Part shown: positions 60,701-64,000 of the stretch, piece by piece
How the letters are laid out: every line of letters starts with the position of its first letter
Position numbering within the stretch: the stretch's first letter is position 1
Source: Gemmatimonadota bacterium
GTDB taxonomy: Bacteria > Gemmatimonadota > Gemmatimonadetes > Gemmatimonadales > Gemmatimonadaceae
Direction: 5' to 3'
Assembly (NCBI GenBank): GCA_016719105.1
Contig: JADKAQ010000001.1
Coordinates: 62,001-126,000 of the forward strand
Length of the DNA stretch: 64,000 nucleotides
The notes under the pieces: generated by a model
What the model saw: the letters and a program-made list of their open reading frames with translations, nothing else
Told to the model about the DNA's origin: nothing
Databases searched by the model: none
Program-made: the position numbers and the translations under genes

Positions 60701-60758
60701 CCTGGCGCCGTTCCCGCCCACCCGCTCGTTCTTCTTCTCGGTCGATCTCGGCTTCTAA
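57753..60758 (+). CDS. SusC/RagA-family TonB-linked outer-membrane transporter
   Basis: Complete SusC barrel of 1001 residues. A signal peptide (FVLAAALLATFAMPASARAQ) is followed by a carboxypeptidase-like regulatory domain (TREVTGKVTVAGSGNPLQDAI with NERGEFRLRVP), the TonB plug (RVPAPALESALQGKVVGASI, GQVQIRGASSL, PLFVVDGVIISN, IENIEVLKGAAASAIYGSQA) and a 22-strand barrel ending in FSVDLGF. The GTG at 57753 is chosen because GGGAGG is 5-6 bases upstream and the signal starts there. The SusD partner follows 57 bases on. No TonB box can be named. Peptide or glycan import is the family role. Confidence 0.93.
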   Translation: MRRFFVLAAALLATFAMPASARAQTREVTGKVTVAGSGNPLQDAIVGTVGAVGGARTNERGEFRLRVPNGDVTVQVRAIGYKRQTVRVSASQTTADFALEKDVLQIEGVTITGAATTIEKKNAATAVASVNSEELARVPAPALESALQGKVVGASINMNNGAPGGGGQVQIRGASSLIANSQPLFVVDGVIISNATRSNRMAVVTGSLNAGEENGTNRLADVNPNDIENIEVLKGAAASAIYGSQATNGVVVITTKRGSATAPRFNFTQRVGTFQAQRLLGSRQFQSLDQLTALGLGAEATAAATAACNPKCPYFDYQKQLYGQVDPSFESVISLTGGVNSTRYFFSGMDKQEAGVINNTGARRQSLRANLDQAIGSKVTVSLGANLLRSFSQRGISNNDNALSSPIYSFGYTPAVVDLRQKDATGRFVLNPFPATLSTSNPFQTMETMLNNEDVYRQIFSSRINYAALSTGSNNVNFSLQAGADRFSSENYLYAPQELQFQRAGTVQGGQFPGTIIQGNGTNLFSNVTASGTWNNSTFSWLNATTSAGVQYESRSLNDYNVIGRGLGPAQKNAAGAANTTVSHNQQLILNQAFFAQEELLMFNERLYLSGAVRGERSSVNADREKIFYFPRVSGSYRFAAPIKGVTEVKLRAAYGESGNQPNFGERDLTFASYGLIGGLAGFGIPGTIGNTTVTPERLKEIEYGIDAGFLSDRIRLEATYYDRNIVDLLVRPTLAPSSGITTTTVNGGEMKATGVELGVTTVPVQTGNFQWTSRATWYQNKAEITSFPDGVKPFRDNTAARGFGNAYGQLFYTPGHTVSTIWGNALINGVQTTQTPLADANPRYVMSFSNDFNYKRFNVNMLIDYRRGGTLSNMTKNLFDEGGNSWDYDEKSPEDGVPLGEYRYNTWNGGRTTAMYLEDGSYTKIREINVSYDLPQSWWSVVPGARSGRMSLAARNLFIISGYNGFDPEVNNGGAYVVRFVDLAPFPPTRSFFFSVDLGF

Positions 60759-60815
60759 CCGATGACGTTCCGACTCAATCAGACTTCAGCGAGCACTCGC
60801 TCGATGGGAGATCGT

Positions 60816-62240
60816 ATGCGCATGAGGTCCATTGCGCTCCTCGGAGCGCTCACGTTCAGCGTCGTCGGGTGCAACGCCGACAAGCTCAACGTGCCGAACT
60901 ACAACGCGCCCAGCGTCGACGCCTTGTCGAAGGATCCCAACGGGATCCAGCTGTTGGCGACGGGAATCCTCGTTTCGGAGCGTGGCGCGCTCGCGGGCTA
61001 CAACCGCGACGTCGGCATCTTCGGACGCGAGGTGTACAACTACTTCACGACCGACGCCCGTAACGTGTCGAACTACCTGGTGGGGTTGGCCAACCCCCAG
61101 CGTCTCGATCCGGGTGGTTTCGCCAGCGGCAACTGGGCTGGCCGTTACCAGAACATGAAGAACGCGCTTGCCATCGTCGACGCGGCCAACGCCTCGAACC
61201 TGAGCGCGGCCCAGAAGTCGGCGGTCGAAGGATGGGCCAAGACGTGGTACGCGCTGGATTTGCTGTACCTCATCGCGACGCGCGACTCGATCGGCGTCCC
61301 GACCGAGATCCCGAGCACGCCGAGCACGCCCGCGCCGTTCGTGGCCCGCGCGCAGGTGTACCAGCGCATCATCGCCACGCTCGACACGGCGAAGACCAAG
61401 CTGGCAGCTGGTGGTGCGGCGTTCCCCTTTGCCATGCACTCCGGCTTTGCGGGGTTTGACACGCCGGCCAACTTCCTCAAGTTCAGCCGGGCCCTCGCCG
61501 CCAAGGCCAACGTGATCTACGGCTCGCTCGGCTGCGGCAACACCTGCTACGCGGCCGCCGTGACCGCGCTCGGCGAGTCGTTCCTCTCCACCACGGCGAC
61601 GTTGGCGTCGCTGAACACGGGGCCGCAGCACATCTATTCAACGGCCACCGGTGACGCAACCAACGCCAACTCGTTCGTGCAGCAGAACTTCATCTACGCA
61701 CACAAGCAGGCCGTCACGATCGCCCAGAAGCAGGCCGATGGCGTGACGCTCGACGACCGCGTGGCCCGCAAGCTCGTCAAGCTTGCGACGCCGGTCTTCC
61801 CGCCGCTCAACACGAACATCGCGGCGGAGTATCGCTTCGACATCTGGCAGACCCCGAGCTCGCCGGCCGCCATCATCCGCAACGAGGAGCTCCTCCTCCT
61901 GCGCGCTGAGGCGCTGTGGGCACAAGGACAGACGGGTCCGGCGCTTGCCGACCTCAACCTCGTGCGCACCACGTCGGGCAAGCTACCAGCCCTTGCGGCG
62001 CTCCCCACGGGTGCGGCTGGCCTGGACCTGATCGCGTATGAAAAGCACCAGTCGCTCCTGTTCGAAGGATCGCGCTGGGTCGACATGCGTCGCTGGGGTC
62101 GCCTCGGTCAGCTGCCGATCGACACGCCAGGGATGTTCGTCGCCAAGGTCATGCCGATCCCGCAGGCGGAGTGCGATGCGCGCCGCCCGGTCGGGGCGCC
62201 GGCGAGCGTCACGCCGCGTGGCTGCGAGGGGAACCTCTAG
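60816..62240 (+). CDS. SusD/RagB-family outer-membrane lipoprotein
   Basis: Ligand-capturing lipoprotein partner of the SusC above (474 residues). The signal ALTFSVVGC gives the lipidated Cys, then NADKLNVPNYNAPSVDAL. The SusD core includes RNEELLLLRAEALWAQGQ and SRWVDMRRWGRLGQ, and the end is CDARRPVGAPASVTPRGC. The ATG at 60816 has GGGAG five bases upstream; an earlier in-frame ATG at 60762 would add 18 residues without a signal. The last 130 residues are closely repeated in the fragment at 63511-63912. A strong terminator follows. Confidence 0.93.
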   Translation: MRMRSIALLGALTFSVVGCNADKLNVPNYNAPSVDALSKDPNGIQLLATGILVSERGALAGYNRDVGIFGREVYNYFTTDARNVSNYLVGLANPQRLDPGGFASGNWAGRYQNMKNALAIVDAANASNLSAAQKSAVEGWAKTWYALDLLYLIATRDSIGVPTEIPSTPSTPAPFVARAQVYQRIIATLDTAKTKLAAGGAAFPFAMHSGFAGFDTPANFLKFSRALAAKANVIYGSLGCGNTCYAAAVTALGESFLSTTATLASLNTGPQHIYSTATGDATNANSFVQQNFIYAHKQAVTIAQKQADGVTLDDRVARKLVKLATPVFPPLNTNIAAEYRFDIWQTPSSPAAIIRNEELLLLRAEALWAQGQTGPALADLNLVRTTSGKLPALAALPTGAAGLDLIAYEKHQSLLFEGSRWVDMRRWGRLGQLPIDTPGMFVAKVMPIPQAECDARRPVGAPASVTPRGCEGNL

Positions 62241-62265
62241 TCCGCATTAGTTTTCTCTCTTGTAG

Positions 62266-62309
62266 GACCTGCGGCCGCTCTCAGGTGAGAGCGGCCGCAG
62301 GTCTTTATT
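62266..62309 (+). terminator. Strong terminator of the susCD operon
   Basis: A perfect 17-bp stem: GACCTGCGGCCGCTCTC (62266-62282) pairs with its complement at 62287-62303 around an AGGT loop, then a T-rich run (TTTATTA). Confidence 0.95.
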
Positions 62310-62409
62310 ACGGTGAATTGCTGCCTGGTTTGCTCAAAGCTCAAACAGAGGGCAAGGTGTTCGTTGCAGCACGATCGTAGACAGAGTTCACACGTGTGGG
62401 TTGGAACGA

Positions 62410-63111
62410 TCAGTAGTCATCGAAATTCGGAAGGTGCCACATGGAGTCAGAGTACGACTTCTTACCTGAGCACCAGTCTCTGGAGTAGAAGTGATGGTGA
62501 CCCGGCGCGTACTTCGCCGAATCCGTCCCATTGTTGGGGCCTGGAAACTTGGTGGTATCCCGGTACGTGGTCTCTTCCATTCGCATGGTGCCGAGAACAC
62601 CGCACACGCTGAAGCCAGCAGTGCCGCCATAGCTTGGCCAGTCCGGCCCTTTCACGAACATCGCGCCGCTCTGGTAGGAAGGATAGTTAGGCGCGTGATC
62701 TTCGTTGATGAGCACCTTGGCGCGCGCGTAGGCCACGTAGCTAGGCATGTCTATCGCGAACGTAGTGGAATCTCGACCTGATTTTGTCTGATACGAGTTT
62801 CCGCACACGTCGAAGCGATCGCAGTACTCGACATGCCATTCATAGAAGTATGGGCCTCCGGCTCCACCTGAGACGCTGTTTACCCAGAAGTCCTTGTGGC
62901 TGCCATAGGTAGCCTTGGGGCTCCAGTTGTAGCTGGCGGTAATGGTAGTGCCAGACGGAGCTGTAGGATTGTCGCCGGAATCCATCAAGAGTCGTGACAG
63001 TGAAGGAAACTCAAGAGCAGAAGGAATCGGCGTGCTGTCGATGGAACTGCTGCATGCGGTAGTCGCGAGAGCGATCGCGCTCAGTGCGATCCGTCGTGAA
63101 TGTGGTCGCAT
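62410..63111 (-). CDS. Hypothetical lipoprotein of lower GC content
   Basis: A 233-residue exported protein with a lipoprotein signal (IALSAIALATTACSSS). The mature part is rich in Tyr, Ser, Gly and Asp. A segment with FYEWHVEYCDRFDVCGNSY, then DSTTFAIDMPSYVAYARAKV, resembles a small immunoglobulin-like beta domain, and three further cysteines follow later. AGGAGAG lies just before the ATG. G+C is clearly lower than in the neighbouring genes. It lies between a susD gene and the 3' piece of another susD, so it was probably inserted. No family is recognised. Confidence 0.72.
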   Translation of the reverse strand: MRPHSRRIALSAIALATTACSSSIDSTPIPSALEFPSLSRLLMDSGDNPTAPSGTTITASYNWSPKATYGSHKDFWVNSVSGGAGGPYFYEWHVEYCDRFDVCGNSYQTKSGRDSTTFAIDMPSYVAYARAKVLINEDHAPNYPSYQSGAMFVKGPDWPSYGGTAGFSVCGVLGTMRMEETTYRDTTKFPGPNNGTDSAKYAPGHHHFYSRDWCSGKKSYSDSMWHLPNFDDY

Positions 63112-63510
63112 GATCTCTCCTGGTCAGGCGTCGTAGGTTGCGCGGCCTCGTCTATGAGGCGCGCACACGGCAGCTGCAGTGCGCTAGCACGGTAGTGTGC
63201 TTTGTCTCGGCATGCTGTGCGCCTGCGCACGCGAGGTACATGCGAAGGCTGCGCCCGCTTGCAGGTGGCGGAGTCGAGTATGGGCAGATGGCGATGCGGA
63301 GAGCCGGCGCGCTGAGCGAACGCCGCGCGAGCGCCGAACGATGCACGCTGGGGTGCGAGTGGTGCCACGTTAGGCAAGCCCGGCCGGCGGCGCGTGTCTG
63401 TCGACAACCCCGGCGTAAGCGCACAGGTCGGGCGCTCGTGAGAGTTGTCGTGCTGCCTGCGTTGCGCAGAACCGTGAGGCGATTGACCGACGCCTCCGGA
63501 CTCTCGACTG
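63112..63510. other. 399-bp non-coding stretch upstream of the inserted lipoprotein gene
   Basis: No gene of supportable quality is seen. The part near 63112-63250 would hold the promoter for the lipoprotein gene. It contains many short palindromes (for example GCGCACGC-type) and one copy of CGTTAGGC at about 63368. Past about 63490 similarity to the SusD gene begins abruptly. Confidence 0.6.
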
Positions 63511-63912
63511 GACATCTGGCCGACCCAGACCTCGCCGGTGGCCATCATCCGCAACGAGGAGCTCCTCCTCCTGCGGGCCGAGGCGCTGTGGGCGCAGGGC
63601 CAGACCGGCCCGGCACTCGCCGACCTCAACATCGTTCGCACCACCTCGGGCAAGCTCGCGCCGCTCGCCTCGCTCGCCACGGGCGCGACTGGTCTCGACG
63701 CGCTCATGTACGAGAAGCACCTGTCGCTCCTTTTCGAAGGGACGCGTTGGGTCGACATGCGCCGCTGGGGCCACATCGGGCAGCTGCCGATCGACCGCGC
63801 CGGCCAGTTCGTCGCCAAGGTCATGCCGATCCCGCAGGCGGAGTGCGATGCACGCCGTCCGATCGGGGCGCCGGCCTCCGTCCTGCCGCGCGGCTGCGAG
63901 GGCAACCTCTAG
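63511..63912 (+). pseudogene. Orphan 3' end of a second susD gene
   Basis: About 130 codons closely matching the C-terminus of the SusD at 61850-62240. It has the same blocks: MAIIRNEELLLLRAEALW, LADLNIVRTTSGKLAPLASL, TRWVDMRRWGHIGQLPID and CDARRPIGAPASVLPRGC. There is no signal peptide, no start and no N-terminal two thirds, so it cannot make a SusD protein. It is a remnant of a duplicated susCD pair after deletion or of a recombination at the tail. A hairpin terminator follows. Confidence 0.88.
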
Positions 63913-63947
63913 TCGCACGGTTCGATCCTGTTCCACGGTTGCAGCCG

Positions 63948-63981
63948 GCGGCCGGTCCCTTCGGGGGCCGGCCGCTCGGCA
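63948..63981 (+). terminator. Hairpin terminator after the susD remnant
   Basis: GCGGCCGGTCCC (63948-63959) pairs with GGGGCCGGCCGC (63964-63975), one T-G wobble, around a TTCG tetraloop. ATTT follows a few bases later. It was probably the end of the ancestral susCD operon. Confidence 0.8.
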
Positions 63982-64000
63982 TTTGTGGGGACTCGGGGGC

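Noticed and set aside
63368..63376. Possible integron attC core (GTTAGGC)
   Set aside because: No partner RYYYAAC half-site at the usual distance and no integrase gene; the same word is scattered throughout the window.

Overview
The window is high-GC, roughly two thirds or more G+C by eye. It carries SusC/SusD outer-membrane pairs, a cytochrome c maturation operon, many two-component systems, a Sox-type sulfite/sulfane dehydrogenase pair and a secreted S9 peptidase. This mix, with the codon usage and abundant lipoproteins, fits a Gemmatimonadota bacterium (inference; no rRNA gene or other phylogenetic marker is present). Genes are packed into runs with ATGA, TGATG or GTGA start/stop overlaps.

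Layout. 1-3164: 3' end of a SusC gene, with a frameshift, and its SusD. 3265-6419: a YeiH-type exporter and a SoxC/SoxD-like pair. 6475-13785: a TolC/adaptor/RND efflux operon with a PII-like protein and a DUF2892 protein, a convergent DUF302 gene, and an ArsR regulator; related AT-rich operator-like sites lie at the operon start and at arsR. 13923-19228: AI-2E-type permease, degenerate-GGDEF/EAL protein, BatA-like VWA protein, CorA. 19372-27783: ccmABCDEFGH, an 8-9 heme cytochrome lipoprotein and a TPR lipoprotein. 27986-35100: CBS protein, small lipoprotein, TPC-type P1B ATPase, OmpR-type two-component system, and a double UspA protein fused to DUF5335. 35328-39975: MgtC/DUF4010 protein, a frameshifted Acg-like nitroreductase, and a NarL-type two-component system. 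40054-41864: MlaE and MlaD without their ATPase. 42102-51836: a PAS/GAF kinase, a type I secretion-like ABC/HlyD/TolC trio whose ABC protein has lost most catalytic motifs, a 10 x 14-bp repeat array, and an HPt/receiver/hybrid-kinase phosphorelay. 51879-57348: UbiE/MenG, a ManC-like nucleotidyltransferase, a REP-like hairpin, and an S9 peptidase fused to a TPR tail. 57753-63990: a complete SusC/SusD pair, a lower-GC lipoprotein gene, and the orphan 3' end of a second susD.

How the genes work together. The ccm operon makes the c-type cytochromes that the multiheme protein and the SoxD-like protein need. YeiH, SoxCD, the efflux operon and the DUF302/DUF2892/ArsR genes may form a sulfur or metal stress region (inference). 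The degenerate ABC trio followed by repeats and a phosphorelay is the part least explained by known systems. A second unexplained signal spans the whole window: the octamer CGTTAGGC is strongly over-represented, and it accounts for nearly all leucine TTA codons and several stop codons.
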